A stretch of 57,996 bases of DNA from Candidatus Enterococcus ferrettii (GCF_017377655.1 NZ_JAFREL010000086.1:1-57996), one strand, 5' to 3'. Positions 10,079-19,097 are shown, counted from the stretch's first letter. The notes: generated from the sequence alone by a model not told the origin. Numbers and translations: made by a program.

Positions 10079-10951
10079 TTATTCAAGAAAATTTTCATAA
10101 AAAGATTTATCCGCTTTATCAATGAATTTATTTTTTATTACATCGACCGAGTATTTTAAGTTTTTCTCGTAGTCTTCAATTAGTAACGCAGCAAACAAAA
10201 TATCCAAAACATAGGTTAAGGAGGTAAAGGGAGTTAAAATTTCCATGCTCATGACCAGCTCAAGATTGAACATTTCAATATACTCATCGCATACATCTTT
10301 AAGCTTAGAGGATTCTATTCCGCCGACCCCAACCACAAAAATGCCATTCTTTTTCAAATATTCTGCTATCTGAATCATTGTTGGGTTCTGACCAGTAAAG
10401 GATAAAAGCAAAGCGACCACTTTCCGATCACGATTGGCCATAATATAGTGTTCATTAACTCCAGAATGAGCATTGCAATCCATTCCGATAGATAAAAATT
10501 TAAATCTGGCCGCACTGGCACAGCTATAGGTGATTCCCCCACTGTAAATATCTACTTTGTCTGCTCGCTTCATGTAACCGATCACTCGACTTATCGTACT
10601 AAAATCCAACAGCATTTTGGTTTTACTGATAGCAGTCTCATAAACGGATGGGATAATTGAAATGATATCTTTTAAGGTTGTCTCTTTGCTTATAGGTTCT
10701 TGCTCTAAAAGAATTTTTAGACGGGTCTGTTCGTTACTTTCATGTTCTACCCTTCTTCTTAATTCGTCGTATCCACTGACCCCCATTTTTTTACAAAATC
10801 TAAAAACAGACGCTTTGCTGGTATAAGTTTTCTTACCAAGCCCTTCAGCCGTCAGCTCGCTTAATTCAAAAGGATTTTTCAATATGTATTCAGCAATCTG
10901 TTTTTCTGCATTTGTAAAGCTCTTCATTGCTTCTAACTGTTCAATAACCAT
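10079..10951 (-). CDS. RpiR/MurR-family transcription regulator
   Basis: A 290-residue regulator with an N-terminal HTH_6 domain (1-77; TYTSKASVFRFCKKMGVSGYDELR) and a C-terminal SIS domain (about 120-250) that binds a phosphosugar. The SIS sequence includes VDIYSGGITYSCASAARFKFLSIG and LLLSFTGQNPTMIQIAEYLK. It is encoded directly upstream of bglP-bglA on the same strand but is cut off by its own terminator. It most likely controls the bgl operon in response to a phosphorylated beta-glucoside. The ATG at 10951 has GGAAGTGG nine bases upstream and is preferred over a TTG at 10966. Confidence 0.88.
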   Translation of the reverse strand: MVIEQLEAMKSFTNAEKQIAEYILKNPFELSELTAEGLGKKTYTSKASVFRFCKKMGVSGYDELRRRVEHESNEQTRLKILLEQEPISKETTLKDIISIIPSVYETAISKTKMLLDFSTISRVIGYMKRADKVDIYSGGITYSCASAARFKFLSIGMDCNAHSGVNEHYIMANRDRKVVALLLSFTGQNPTMIQIAEYLKKNGIFVVGVGGIESSKLKDVCDEYIEMFNLELVMSMEILTPFTSLTYVLDILFAALLIEDYEKNLKYSVDVIKNKFIDKADKSFYENFLE

Positions 10952-11088
10952 AAAAACCACTTCCAATCCCAGTGCTTCACTAATTTTAACAATTATAGCA
11001 TATTGTAGAGGCTTGCTTCAGTCATTGTGGTAGTGATGACATCAATCCCATTGTATATTGTCCGCATAAATAGGCCATATTTACATTC

Positions 11089-11132
11089 AAAAAAGCTGGC
11101 TGAGTGAGCTATTAGCCCATTCAGTCAGCTTT
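11089..11132 (-). terminator. Terminator of the five-gene ABC operon
   Basis: AAAGCTGGCTGA pairs with TCAGTCAGCTTT around a 16-base loop with partial pairing. On the minus strand it is followed by TTTTTT. The hairpin begins right at the hydrolase stop codon. Confidence 0.85.
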
Positions 11133-11966
11133 CTAATTCACAAACTCCTCAATCGCCTTTGCAACCCTTTCCGGCTCTTCGTTATGCACATAGTGACCAC
11201 AAGTTAATTCAAGAAATTCTGTTTGTTGATTAGCAGCAAAATATTCCTTGTGGATCTTACCCCAACTTGGAATGTTCTTTAAATTGTTTTTGTCGTCGGC
11301 AAGAATACATAAGACCGGAATCTGAGGACAAGCGCCACCTGCTACTTTTTTTGCGTTTGCCTTCACGTAGTTTATTTCGCTCACCATGTTTTTGCTAAGA
11401 AGTTGCTGAGCAGTAATTTGCTTCATATCGTCCTGCTCTTCTTTGGTCAGCAACCCTTTTTTTACTGCTGAATGACTTCTGACCATTGCGGTAGCGATTG
11501 GTCGCCGCAGTATTTGTCCGATACAAACTGTGAGACCAAAAGCTTTTGGCAGTGCCATTTCTTCATAAGCTGCAGGAACAGCCATATCCAACCCAATGAT
11601 AGCCGAGACTTCCTCTCGATATTTTTGTGCCCAATAAATGGCTTCCAACCCTGACATAGAGTGAGCAGCGGGAATAAATGGTCCGCTGATCCCCGCCTGT
11701 TTTAAAGCTTCACGGGTTTCTTCCAATAAGGTATCGACATCTCGTGGTTTTTCGGTAATCTCGCTCCATCCATAGCCCGGGCGTTCAACAACAGCGATAG
11801 AATAGTCCTTCTTCAACAATTGCCACAGGGCCTTAAAATCATAAGTCGGGCAAGCAGTACCAGAACCGGCTAACAGTACGATTGTTGGTCGAAGAGGACC
11901 AGCAGCTTGGTAATAAACGTGCATTTGGTGCTGATTAACAGTAACTAGCTTGCCTGGTATCTTCAT
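11133..11966 (-). CDS. Alpha/beta hydrolase
   Basis: A 277-residue alpha/beta-hydrolase-fold protein. The nucleophile elbow is A-H-S103-M-S-G, the oxyanion region LLAGSGTACPTYDF, and the catalytic histidine sits in CGHYVHNEEPERVA near the C terminus. No signal peptide is present. It is the last gene of an operon with an ABC transporter, beginning 35 bases after the permease stop. Such hydrolases next to exporters can inactivate the exported compound, but the substrate is not known here. Confidence 0.85.
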   Translation of the reverse strand: MKIPGKLVTVNQHQMHVYYQAAGPLRPTIVLLAGSGTACPTYDFKALWQLLKKDYSIAVVERPGYGWSEITEKPRDVDTLLEETREALKQAGISGPFIPAAHSMSGLEAIYWAQKYREEVSAIIGLDMAVPAAYEEMALPKAFGLTVCIGQILRRPIATAMVRSHSAVKKGLLTKEEQDDMKQITAQQLLSKNMVSEINYVKANAKKVAGGACPQIPVLCILADDKNNLKNIPSWGKIHKEYFAANQQTEFLELTCGHYVHNEEPERVAKAIEEFVN

Positions 11967-12001
11967 CTTATCTCCCTACATGTTATCTTTTTTCAAGTAT
12001 A

Positions 12002-12766
12002 CTATAGTTTCTTGCGGTTTAGAATTAAGATTCCGCAGCCGACAAAGGAAAGAAACAGAACGGTTGAGATAATCATCGCAGGCAAATAAAATTCCAGCTC
12101 ACTACTTTTTTGTAAAAAAAACATATTTTCCGTAATCATGCTAAGTGGGTTGTATTCTTTAGCTTTATCAAAAATTTGCAAAATGAACAGGATGACGATA
12201 AATCCTCCTACCATTAATAATCCTTCATAACTATTTCGAGAAGCGGCTGATGCAGCCAGAATTACTCCAACTAATAAGATACCGAAGAGCCACATTGGAA
12301 AAACAGCGAACCAAACATGAGGACTCTTATTATCAGGGAAATAATATAAGGTATAGCCCCAAGTCACAAAAAAAGCAATACTGATGCAGAATGTCCACTG
12401 AACCATCAAGAATATAGCCTTACTTAAGACTACCGAAGTACGATTCAGACCTTTAGTTACTAAATTTACTAGCGTGCCGCGACTAACCTCTTGGCTAATG
12501 GTTCCATTCGCCAAAAGCACCATTACCACCAAGCCCATCTGAGAAATATTTTTGTAGAACTGGGTCCAAGAATCAAGGGAAGTAGGAGCTGGGATTGCCC
12601 CTGCTATCGCCTCTCCCATAGTACTTTTAATGATTTCCGGTAAAAACTTAGCCATCAAGGGATTCATTACGCCAAAAATTAGAAAAACAATTGCGAGGAT
12701 CCAAAGCTTGGAGGTACGCCAGCTTTCAAGGAATTCCTTTTTGGTAAAGTAAATCATCGCTCTCAT
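12002..12766 (-). CDS. ABC-2 type transporter permease (YxlG-like)
   Basis: A 254-residue membrane protein with six predicted spans and the arrangement of the NosY/YxlG type (ABC2_membrane). An ABC-2 hallmark stretch SQEVSRGTLVNLVTKGLNRT occupies about 86-105, the cytosolic coupling region. It overlaps the ATPase gene by four bases (ATGA), so the two are translationally coupled. The pair would export a hydrophobic compound or act on the membrane; no substrate can be given. Confidence 0.85.
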   Translation of the reverse strand: MRAMIYFTKKEFLESWRTSKLWILAIVFLIFGVMNPLMAKFLPEIIKSTMGEAIAGAIPAPTSLDSWTQFYKNISQMGLVVMVLLANGTISQEVSRGTLVNLVTKGLNRTSVVLSKAIFLMVQWTFCISIAFFVTWGYTLYYFPDNKSPHVWFAVFPMWLFGILLVGVILAASAASRNSYEGLLMVGGFIVILFILQIFDKAKEYNPLSMITENMFFLQKSSELEFYLPAMIISTVLFLSFVGCGILILNRKKL

Positions 12767-13683
12767 TTAACCACCTCCAAAAATATATCTTCTAAGGTTG
12801 GTTCAATCTTTTTCAAGGAAATCGGCAGCGTGTTCACCTGAACCAAATAGTTAAAAATTGCTTGAACTGACTCTTCGTAATCGCCCGTATAAGCTAAAGT
12901 AATTGTTTGCTGGTTTGGATTTTCTACAGTGATGATTGAAGGCAGTTGACCAAGCTGTTTTAACAGACTGCTTTTCGCTTCGTCAGCTAAAACAACTTCA
13001 ATTTTATTTTGAGAATACTGCGCCCTCAACTCTGGTAAAGAAGTACAAATTTTCAACTTCCCCTCGTCCAAAATTCCTACATAATCACAAATTCGTTCCA
13101 CATCACTAAGAATATGGGTGGAGAATAAGATTGTCACTCGTCCCTTCAAAGAAGCTAACAACTCCAAAAACTCATTGCGTCCACTAGGGTCCAAAGCAGA
13201 GGTTGGTTCATCACAAATTAATAACTCCGGATCGTTTAACAAAGCTTGGGCAATCCCTAACCGCTGCTTCATACCGCGAGAAAAACCCTTGATTCTTCCT
13301 TTATGAGTATCTAAGCCCACCAATCGTAGTATTTCCGGAATTTTCTTTTTTAGCTTTACTTTTTTCATTCCGGTTAGTTCACCACAAAGTGTTAAATATT
13401 CGCTAGCCGACATATAAGGATAAAAAGCTGGTACATCTGGCAGGTAGCCAGTATATCGATTGGTACGAGTGTTGCCAAAGCTGACTTTTTCACCCTTAAC
13501 CAAAATATTTCCGCTATCAGCTTCCTCTAAACCCAAGATCATTTTCATAGTGGTCGTTTTGCCAGCACCATTTTCGCCAACAAAGCCAAATAGCGATCCG
13601 TCAGGTACAACCAGATTTAATCGATCCAATACTTGTGTAGCACCAAAGCTCTTGGATATTTGCTGGATTTCCAGAATGCTCAT
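12763..13683 (-). CDS. ABC transporter ATPase (YxlF-like)
   Basis: A 306-residue nucleotide-binding protein. Walker A is GENGAGKTT (36-44), the signature is FSRGMKQRL, and Walker B is [12 protein letters not shown], followed by the H-loop STHILSD. A C-terminal extension of about 85 residues is typical of DrrA/NatA-type exporter ATPases. It overlaps both neighbours by four bases. The order HTH, PLDc_N, ATPase, permease is like Bacillus yxlEFG. Confidence 0.93.
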   Translation of the reverse strand: MSILEIQQISKSFGATQVLDRLNLVVPDGSLFGFVGENGAGKTTTMKMILGLEEADSGNILVKGEKVSFGNTRTNRYTGYLPDVPAFYPYMSASEYLTLCGELTGMKKVKLKKKIPEILRLVGLDTHKGRIKGFSRGMKQRLGIAQALLNDPELLICDEPTSALDPSGRNEFLELLASLKGRVTILFSTHILSDVERICDYVGILDEGKLKICTSLPELRAQYSQNKIEVVLADEAKSSLLKQLGQLPSIITVENPNQQTITLAYTGDYEESVQAIFNYLVQVNTLPISLKKIEPTLEDIFLEVVK

Positions 13684-13895
13684 TGCTCATCGCCTCTTCC
13701 AAAGGCAAAGTAAACCACTGGCCCGATTATTTGAATAATGACTACGATAAAAATCCATAAGACACGATTACCAAATCGGTAATGAGGATGCTTCAATACA
13801 TGGATCAATGCCGTAATCGTCAGTACCAATTCTAGTAAAATCAACGGCAATAGCAAAGCTAAATTATCCATAAAAAATTGCCAATTATTATTCAT
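13680..13895 (-). CDS. Small PLDc_N-domain membrane protein (YxlE-like)
   Basis: A 71-residue protein with two membrane helices (about 10-32 and 45-66) and the PLDc_N signature (ALIHVLKHPHYRFGNRVLWIFIVVIIQIIGPVVYFAFGR). Such proteins are not phospholipases; they act as regulators or accessory subunits, for example YxlE in Bacillus. It overlaps the upstream regulator by eight bases and the ATPase by four, so it belongs to the same operon. Confidence 0.88.
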   Translation of the reverse strand: MNNNWQFFMDNLALLLPLILLELVLTITALIHVLKHPHYRFGNRVLWIFIVVIIQIIGPVVYFAFGRGDEQ

Positions 13896-15015
13896 TGTGT
13901 TTCCTCCTTAATTGCTCTAGTCTCTGAAAAATTTGTTGCACACGCTCCTGATCCTTTAATTCTTGAATCATAGGATTAAGTAAAACAACCTCGATCAATT
14001 GTTCTCTCACCATCATCGAATTGCGCGGCAGCTGATTGCCGGTTTCCAGCGATTCAAACCATACATCAAGCTGATCAAAATAATCATCACCATGTAAGAC
14101 TGCTGGAAATTTTGTGTTTTCTAAGACCGTTAGCCACTCATTCAATAGTTCCAGTGCTGCCGTTTCCTTATGCTGTTGAATGAGACAATGAACAGCGGAC
14201 AACTGGAAATTCATCAAACTGATAGGATTTAACTGACCCAAATCAAAGATCGCCACAAATTGTTGTGCTCGTTTGATGGTCTCCTTCATTTTTTCAGGCT
14301 GATCAATTAGAAAATGTAAATAATTGGTGAACAGACTCATCACCACGGTCACATATTGATACAAAGCACTTTGCATCGTTTCTACGGAACGCTCATTTCG
14401 GCCTTTCATCTGAAAAGCTGCTGCAATCATACTTTCAATCGGAAAATTAACAGGAGTATGTTCACCTAGGATTTCCAAAACCTGATCTGGCTCCTGCAAG
14501 GTTAAAAGCACATACGCCTCAAAACGAGAGGCTTCGATAATTAATTCAGGCTCTTTTGCTTGTGTGCGTACATGGATAAACAGATCCAGGGCTTCTTTCA
14601 AATAGACTTGCTGCTTTTCTTTTTGATTTTTTCCTGGTAATTTATCGAAATGATTGATAATTAACATGCCCATCTGCAGCACCAATGGATAACAAGAATA
14701 ATAACGGCGGACAAAGCTTTGCACTGAAGCCAACACCTCCTCTGACGATTTGGTTTCAAAGGATTTTTTCAAAGAGATATAAATATGTTGGATCTCCTTA
14801 GTGCTTAACTGTGGTTCATAATTCAATAATTCGTCAATGCTAATATCAAAATAGGCAGCCAATAAAGGCAACGAAGTAATATCCGGATAGGTTTGACCAG
14901 TTTCCCACTTTGAAACCGATGCTTTTGAAACACTCATAAATTCTGCCAGCTCCTGCTGGGTAATTCTCTTTTCTTTACGTTTTTCAGCGATGACCGAACC
15001 AAGGTTCATGCGCAT
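13888..15015 (-). CDS. XRE-family HTH regulator with TPR-like C-terminal domain
   Basis: A 375-residue regulator. An XRE helix-turn-helix occupies about 5-58 (EKRITQQELAEFMSVSKASVSKWETGQTYPD). The rest is helical and TPR-like, as in Rgg- and PlcR-type regulators that bind peptides, though no peptide gene was found nearby. The ATG at 15015 has AAAGGACG nine bases upstream; a GTG at 15033 is less likely. It is the first gene of the five-gene ABC operon and probably governs it. Confidence 0.87.
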   Translation of the reverse strand: MRMNLGSVIAEKRKEKRITQQELAEFMSVSKASVSKWETGQTYPDITSLPLLAAYFDISIDELLNYEPQLSTKEIQHIYISLKKSFETKSSEEVLASVQSFVRRYYSCYPLVLQMGMLIINHFDKLPGKNQKEKQQVYLKEALDLFIHVRTQAKEPELIIEASRFEAYVLLTLQEPDQVLEILGEHTPVNFPIESMIAAAFQMKGRNERSVETMQSALYQYVTVVMSLFTNYLHFLIDQPEKMKETIKRAQQFVAIFDLGQLNPISLMNFQLSAVHCLIQQHKETAALELLNEWLTVLENTKFPAVLHGDDYFDQLDVWFESLETGNQLPRNSMMVREQLIEVVLLNPMIQELKDQERVQQIFQRLEQLRRKHNE

Positions 15016-15180
15016 ACCATCACGTCCTTTCACTTTAATTGTAGAGGTTCATAGACATACATTCAATGGAGTGGTTGTTAACTTTTATATCAAATAATCA
15101 ACTTTTGCGATACTTTTACAAATTCAATAGCTTTTTAGACGATTTATTGGGATAATTGCCAAAAATGGAGGGAACTGCTG

Positions 15181-15921
15181 ATGGAGTGGAATGCACAGAA
15201 TTATCAAAAAAATCATGACTTTGTTTTTCAATATGGAGCGGATTTGCTGGAACTGCTGCCAAAATCTTCAATGAAAATTTTAGATGTTGGCTGTGGAACT
15301 GGTGAGCTGAGCCACCAAATGACAGAATTAGGGCACCAGGTGTTGGGAATTGACGCTTCACCTAATATGATTCAGCAGGCTCAAGCACAATTTCCAGGTG
15401 AGAACTTTCAGGTAGCAAATGCCTTGACCTTTGAAACTTCTCAACCCTATGATGTTTTATTTTCCAATGCGGCTTTGCATTGGATTACTGATCATGAAAA
15501 GTTGTTAAGTCAATTTCAGCGTCTAGTAAATGTTGAAGGACTTCTCATTTGTGAGTTTGGTGGAGCGGGAAATGTTAGGAAGCTGACTAGTGCTTTTCAA
15601 GCAGAACTTGAAAAGCTTGGGAAAAACTATCAGTCTCCTTTCTATTTCCCATCCTGTAAACAATACCAGCCAATGCTGGAAGCTCATGGTTTTCACGTGC
15701 ATCTACTGCAAGAGTACGATCGTCCCACTCCCTTGAAGGGTTCGGAAGGATTGAGAAACTGGTTGAAGCAATTTTTCGCTAGTGATTTAGCTGCGTTATC
15801 GGAAGTAGAACAAGAACGAATCTTGTCAGAAGTGGAAGCTACTTTGGAAGACAGCTGCTGGAAGGAGACTTATTGGGAGGCAGATTATCATCGGATTCGA
15901 ATAGTGGCGGAGAAAAAATAA
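15181..15921 (+). CDS. Class I SAM-dependent methyltransferase
   Basis: A 246-residue methyltransferase. SAM-binding motif I is ILDVGCGTGELS (about 35-46), the acidic end of strand 2 is LGIDASPNMI, and post-motif LFSNAALHWITDH is like trans-aconitate methyltransferase (Tam) and UbiE-type enzymes. The acceptor is a small molecule of unknown identity. The ATG follows GGAGGG. It is divergent from the XRE operon and ends in a strong hairpin shared with the focA remnant. Confidence 0.88.
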   Translation: MEWNAQNYQKNHDFVFQYGADLLELLPKSSMKILDVGCGTGELSHQMTELGHQVLGIDASPNMIQQAQAQFPGENFQVANALTFETSQPYDVLFSNAALHWITDHEKLLSQFQRLVNVEGLLICEFGGAGNVRKLTSAFQAELEKLGKNYQSPFYFPSCKQYQPMLEAHGFHVHLLQEYDRPTPLKGSEGLRNWLKQFFASDLAALSEVEQERILSEVEATLEDSCWKETYWEADYHRIRIVAEKK

Positions 15922-15929
15922 AGCAAAAA

Positions 15930-15961
15930 GCAGTCAACTAACCCGCTGGTTATTTGGCTGC
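15930..15961 (+). terminator. Terminator between convergent methyltransferase and FNT remnant
   Basis: GCAGTCAACTAACC, loop CGCT, GGTTATTTGGCTGC: a 14-base stem with one mismatch and one wobble, followed by TTCGTTTTG. The right arm overlaps the stop codon of the minus-strand FNT fragment. Confidence 0.8.
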
Positions 15962-16273
15962 TTCGTTTTGTTTCTCGGGAACTAAAATATAATATAGCGG
16001 TAACGCCAGCAAACCAGCGCCACCAACTACGTTTCCTAAAATTGATAGGGAAATGCTCTCAGAAATCAATTTCCAATTCAATACCGATGGATCAACTAAT
16101 ACTTGCATTACGTAAAGTCCAATATTGGCAATACAGTGATCAAATCCACAAAGAACAAAGGTCATTATCGTCAGCAGCATAATAACTGTTTTGGCTAACT
16201 CATCTTTCACCTTCAAGGCCGTATATGTCGCAATACAGACAATCAAGTTGCAGAGAACTGATTTGATAAAAAG
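15950..16273 (-). pseudogene. Formate/nitrite transporter (FNT family), 5'-truncated remnant
   Basis: About 105 codons matching the C-terminal part of FocA/NirC-type channels. Homology starts at SVLCNLIVCIATY (the LCNxLVC motif of mid-protein) and runs through VLCGFDHCIANIG (the GFxHxxAN motif) to GNVVGGAGLLALPLYYI. The first half, about 150 residues, is missing. Upstream the frame runs into a stop near 16290. There is no ATG or ribosome binding site; a TTG at 16246 lies inside a membrane helix. The N-terminal break abuts the break of an oppositely oriented RpiR gene, so a deletion has joined the two genes head to head. Not functional. Confidence 0.88.
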
Positions 16274-17049
16274 ACTGATTAAGGTAGCCGCTCAAGAAAG
16301 CTTTACTTCGCCTTCAACCTTCATTAGAGTAGCCAACAAAATGGGCTTTGACGGCTGGAATGAATTAAAAGCCACATTTCTTCAAGAATTGGTTTATTTT
16401 GAGAAGAATGTTTCTGATATTGATTTGAACATTCCTTTTTCTAGAAACGATTCCGTATTAAGTATTGCCAGCAAAATTACTGAACTGAAAAAAAATACCT
16501 ACGATGACTTGCTGGAATTGCTTTCGTATAAGGAACTAACCAAAGCCGTTGATTTCTTAGTTCAAAAAAAAACAAATCACTATCTTTGCTAGCAGTATCA
16601 ATTTGCTGCTGGCTCAAGAATTCCAATTTAAGATGGAACGTTTGAAGTATCAACTAAAAATCAGTAATTTGGAGGGTGAACACATTTATGACGCATTGAA
16701 TATGCCCATAGATGCCTGCGCGATTATCATTTCCTATACTGGAAGCAACACCAAAATGAAGGAAATCATGGATGTCTTGAAGGAGAGAGCCATTTCTGTT
16801 ATTGCCATTACCAGCTTTTCTGAAAACATATTGTCGGCCAATGCCGATGCGATTTTGCACATGGCTACTAGAGAGCGTCTTTACTCAAAGGTCGGGCATT
16901 ACTCAACAAATACTTCAGTGACTCATTTACTGGATATTTTGTATTCCAGTATGTTTGCCCGCAATTTTGAGGACAACATGAACCATATTATTCGTACCTC
17001 AAAAATCGCTGACGTGCGTCAAGCTACTACTTCTACCATGAAAGAATAA
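16266..17049 (+). pseudogene. RpiR-family regulator, 5'-truncated and frameshifted
   Basis: The homology begins inside the HTH domain (LIKVAAQESFTSPSTFIRVANKMGF) and lacks about the first 30 residues and a start codon. The SIS domain is split: the first frame stops at 16590. The second frame continues with ITIFASSINLLLAQEFQFK and later IIISYTGSNTKMKEIMDVL. The break is at a run of nine A at 16564-16572. Removing one A gives an unbroken protein (LVQKKQITIFASS). So it is a +1 insertion on top of a 5' deletion. It probably once regulated the gene(s) lost between it and the FNT remnant. Confidence 0.88.
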
Positions 17050-17054
17050 AAAAA

Positions 17055-17089
17055 GGTTATCCAAATTCGCTGTTACGAATTAGATAACC
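17055..17089. terminator. Bidirectional terminator
   Basis: GGTTATC...AATTCG, loop, CGAATT...GATAACC with a one-base bulge. A run of seven A before it gives a T tract on the minus strand, for the DUF2187 gene. It also serves the RpiR remnant on the plus strand. Confidence 0.75.
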
Positions 17090-17095
17090 GGTTGT

Positions 17096-17314
17096 TTATT
17101 TAATTAATAGTTTGCCATAGCTAATCACAGTTTTTTCATTTTGATCTTTATGATTGGGTGATTCATCAATACTGACGATTGCCGAATTCACTAGCAGCAC
17201 TTGTACTTTCCCACGACATGTTACCTTATTGTACACAAATGATACCTCTTGCCCTTCGTCAAATGCTTGACTCTTATCTGATGCTTCGGTCTTTTTCCAT
17301 CCATTGAATCCCAT
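17096..17314 (-). CDS. DUF2187-like small protein
   Basis: A 72-residue protein. Residues 20-50 (EGQEVSFVYNKVTCRGKVQVLLVNSAIVSID) have the KOW-like beta pattern of the DUF2187 family (YkvS of Bacillus), whose function is not known. The start has AAAGGGGATAAGTGA upstream. It lies just downstream of the cold-shock gene on the same strand, but the csp terminator separates them. Confidence 0.65.
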   Translation of the reverse strand: MGFNGWKKTEASDKSQAFDEGQEVSFVYNKVTCRGKVQVLLVNSAIVSIDESPNHKDQNEKTVISYGKLLIK

Positions 17315-17382
17315 TCACTTATCCCCTTTTCTTTATAAAAAAATTGTGGTTCAAAAACAAACTGTTGACAATATTGGAAAAA

Positions 17383-17412
17383 AGAAGCGACCCAACCGTT
17401 TGGATCGCTTCT
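17383..17412 (-). terminator. Terminator of the cold-shock gene
   Basis: Minus strand: AGAAGCGATCC, loop, GGGTCGCTTCT with one mismatch, followed by TTTTT. Confidence 0.9.
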
Positions 17413-17425
17413 GACTGGATTTAAA

Positions 17426-17626
17426 TTAGTTTTTGATGATGTTCGTTGCTTGTAAGCCGCGTTGGCCTTCTTCAACGTCGAAAGTCACTGCTTGACCTTC
17501 ATCTAAAGTTTTAAAGCCGTCTCCTTCGATAGCTGAGAAGTGTGCGAACACATCTTGTCCGTTATCTTGAGTAATAAAGCCAAATCCTTTATCTGCATTA
17601 AACCATTTCACTGTACCTGTATTCAT
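17426..17626 (-). CDS. Cold-shock protein, CspA family
   Basis: A 66-residue OB-fold protein that binds single-stranded RNA and DNA and melts mRNA structure. Both RNA-binding motifs are intact: RNP1 KGFGFI (13-18) and RNP2 VFAHF (26-30), with W8 and the aromatic patch. The start has AGGAGGATACACAC upstream, with an A-rich leader that holds a TTGCAAAAAATTAATTGTGC stretch. It is a single-gene unit with its own terminator. Confidence 0.97.
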   Translation of the reverse strand: MNTGTVKWFNADKGFGFITQDNGQDVFAHFSAIEGDGFKTLDEGQAVTFDVEEGQRGLQATNIIKN

Positions 17627-17639
17627 GTGTGTATCCTCC

Positions 17640-18200
17640 TAGTGCTTTTTGCACAATTAATTTTTTGCAATACCTTGCTGCTAAAAAAGAAGAATGACAA
17701 CACCCATACGAATGAAATGACTCTTTGATTTAAACGACAAATCTACTACAATTAACACTATACACGCTTTAGACAGCAATGTATATCTAACTCCCCTTTT
17801 AAACCGAATAAACAGTCTAACTTACACGTTTCTTAATGTTTGATGATAAATTTTTCATTTTTAAGTAAAGTGCATTAGATTGCAAGTTATTCACGATAAA
17901 GAGTAGTTAGTGAATTTCAAATCTTGCTTTCCAATTTAATTTTAATTGGAAGTCTCCCTTTGATCAAACGCCTAATTGAGTAATTCTCCATTCCACAATA
18001 GCAGCGTTTCATATTCAACAAACTAAAGTTTTTACTACTTTCTAAGCTGATCAAAGAATAAACCTAACCTCCCTTTAGATACCTATTACCATAATCGATT
18101 TACTTAAAATTATGAAGCAACTGTAAAAAAACAATCATTTAACCAGATATCAATAACCTACTAAATTGAGATACTACCCGACAGATTTTAATTTTTCGAG
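17640..18200. other. Non-coding AT-rich stretch
   Basis: About 560 bases upstream of the cold-shock gene. The first 80 hold its leader and promoter. No gene, strong hairpin or repeat was recognised in the rest. It borders the recombinase remnant and may be part of the same decayed element. Confidence 0.45.
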
Positions 18201-18235
18201 TCTTTTGTTGTCTCTAAATTTTGTCTAACTTTCCA

Positions 18236-18666
18236 ACAAATTGGTCAGCTTCAACATCATGATGGCGTTTTCTTTTCGTCTTTTGAACGAGATCAAAGGT
18301 CGCTTAGTAAATAATCGACTCATGAGTGTTTTTGAAAAACCTCCAGTCTTTTGGGTCATTTCTAATGTCTCTTTTGTCTCTGTAAGATTTTCTATATTAT
18401 TTGAAATTTACAATATGCCATAGATATTCAGGTCGCTCGAGAATCTCCATAATATTTTTTGCACACCATTTACAGGTTGGAAAAATATCTTTACGGTTAT
18501 ATTCTTGTGTTGTTGGTATTCGTTCTTTTTCTAATTTCTTAGAGAGTTGCACTGGTCCAAAATCATTTATACAATAATCAACTATTTTTGGCGGGACTTT
18601 CGCTGCTTCTTCACCTACTAACAACTAATTTTTGTTCTGAGGGTCTTTCTTGTAATTAAAGAAGCT
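18236..18666 (-). pseudogene. Large serine recombinase (TnpX/TndX type), decayed internal fragment
   Basis: One minus-strand frame reads YKKDPQNKN, stop, LLVGEEAAKVPPKIVDYCIN, then GPVQLSKKLEKERIPT, ILERPEYLWHIVNFK, stop, YRKSYRDKRDIRNDPKDW, FFKNTHESIIY, stop, ATFDLVQK. This is the recombinase-domain part of TndX/TnpX-type resolvases (GPxQIxxxLExExIxTP, ILERxEYLGHxVNF, YKxKKxxxNDPSxW, ENTHExII). Three in-frame stops break it, and the catalytic N-terminal serine domain and the C-terminal zinc/coiled-coil part are both absent. It is a relic of an integrated element. Confidence 0.85.
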
Positions 18667-18677
18667 GTTTCAAACAA

Positions 18678-19097
18678 CTAAGCCATACCGTTAACTGAAA
18701 TTTGCCAATTAATATTGTATTTATCAGCGAGTAGGCTGTAACTGTTTGCTGTTTCTGTAAGGGGTACGAAAACCGAGCCACCTTCTGCTAAACGGTCAAA
18801 AATCACTTTTGCCTCTTCAAAGGTTTTAAAGCTAACTATTAGAGCCATAGAATTTCCTCTAATGAATTCGAAGTTATCTGGCATGTCACTAAATTGTACA
18901 ACGGTGCCGCAGATTTCTAAACTAGTACTCGCAATTAACGCTTTGCCTTTGTCGGAAACCACTACATTTGAATCAAAAGATGCGTCCATATTGCCATACG
19001 TGAGAAACGTTGGGGTTTTTTTATTAAAAACTTTTGCATAAAATGTTACAGCTTCTCGACAAGTGCCATCAAAATTTAAAAATATACTAAATCCCAT
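18678..19097 (-). CDS. VOC-superfamily protein, PhnB/YjdN-like
   Basis: A 139-residue protein with the two beta-alpha-beta-beta-beta modules of the vicinal oxygen chelate fold, PhnB/3-demethylubiquinone methyltransferase-like group. Typical stretches are FLNFDGTCREAVTFYAKVF (5-24) and the end YSLLADKYNINWQISV. Such proteins are of unsure function, and some members bind zinc or small ligands. It has AAAGAGGAGGTAATGAAAA upstream, a strong site. It stands alone. Confidence 0.85.
   Translation of the reverse strand: MGFSIFLNFDGTCREAVTFYAKVFNKKTPTFLTYGNMDASFDSNVVVSDKGKALIASTSLEICGTVVQFSDMPDNFEFIRGNSMALIVSFKTFEEAKVIFDRLAEGGSVFVPLTETANSYSLLADKYNINWQISVNGMA

Noticed and set aside
18241..18423. Plus-strand ORF of 60 codons
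   Set aside because: It is the antisense of the large serine recombinase remnant, whose minus-strand reading clearly matches the family.
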